A stretch of DNA of 6,685 nt, from assembly GCA_030731695.1 (NCBI GenBank), contig JANQTK010000007.1, positions 1,629 through 8,313 of the forward strand, given 5' to 3'. Made by a program: the position numbers and the translations under genes. Below, piece after piece: positions 6,606 through 6,685 of this stretch. Source of the stretch: Polaribacter sp. GTDB lineage: Bacteria > Bacteroidota > Bacteroidia > Flavobacteriales > Flavobacteriaceae. The notes under the pieces are model-generated. The model ran no database searches. It was not told where the DNA came from and saw nothing but the letters and a program-made list of their open reading frames with translations. Positions within the stretch are counted from its first letter, which is position 1. Every line of letters starts with the position of its first letter.

Positions 6606-6685
6606 ATGAGTATGTTTTTGTTGGCAATTGCGCCAGCCATGATTATCATTTTATATATCTATTTCAAAGATAAATTTGAAAAAGA
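6606..6685 (+). CDS. N-terminus of a membrane protein, probably PrsW-family intramembrane protease (partial at 3' end)
   Basis: ATG at 6606 opens a frame that runs off the window after 26 full codons. The peptide begins MSMFLLAIAPAMIIILYIYF and continues KDKFEK: one strongly hydrophobic segment (about residues 3-20) followed by a charged turn. This pattern, a first helix with an AP motif and then (F/Y)xxKDK(Y/F)EKE, resembles the start of PrsW-family membrane proteases common in Bacteroidetes. The catalytic region lies outside the window, so the family call is tentative. A second ATG at 6612 could also be the start. The gene begins 5 bases after the ctlX stop in an A-rich stretch without a Shine-Dalgarno site, so co-transcription with ctlX is likely. 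Confidence 0.6.
   Translation, partial: MSMFLLAIAPAMIIILYIYFKDKFEK

Overview
The window looks like ordinary chromosomal DNA from a member of the Bacteroidetes, most likely family Flavobacteriaceae. The evidence is: very AT-rich sequence, no Shine-Dalgarno sites before the genes, Bacteroidetes-type -7 boxes (TAnnTTTG-like) upstream of several genes, a flavobacterial-style enolase and type II citrate synthase, and a lipoprotein with an acidic stretch right after the lipid-anchored cysteine. No mobile element, RNA gene, CRISPR array or phage gene is visible.

Layout, left to right. The 3' half of carA (carbamoyl-phosphate synthase small subunit, glutaminase domain) ends at 552 and is closed by a hairpin terminator. 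eno (757-2046) and gltA (2230-3516) follow on the same strand. Each has a plausible promoter box and its own terminator, so both look monocistronic. A guanidino-group-modifying hydrolase of the arginine deiminase/DDAH superfamily (3581-4495) starts only 11 bases after the gltA terminator T-run. It converges on a two-domain FAS1 (fasciclin) lipoprotein on the minus strand (4545-5489), and one symmetric hairpin between them can serve both genes. Divergent from the lipoprotein is ctlX, a citrulline hydrolase-type member of the same superfamily (5668-6600). Five bases after it begins a membrane protein cut by the window edge, probably a PrsW-family intramembrane protease.

How they fit together. 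eno and gltA are central carbon genes. The more suggestive theme is citrulline/arginine nitrogen: carA feeds carbamoyl phosphate to arginine and pyrimidine synthesis, the ADI/DDAH-like enzyme would release citrulline from arginine or a methylated arginine, and CtlX would hydrolyse citrulline to ornithine. This link is an inference from families and neighbourhood; nothing in the sequence proves co-regulation, and the genes do not form one operon. I found no clearly novel system. The points most worth a second look are the pair of guanidino hydrolases, the terminator pressed against the start of the first of them, the repeat-rich divergent promoter region, and the recently duplicated core of the FAS1 protein.
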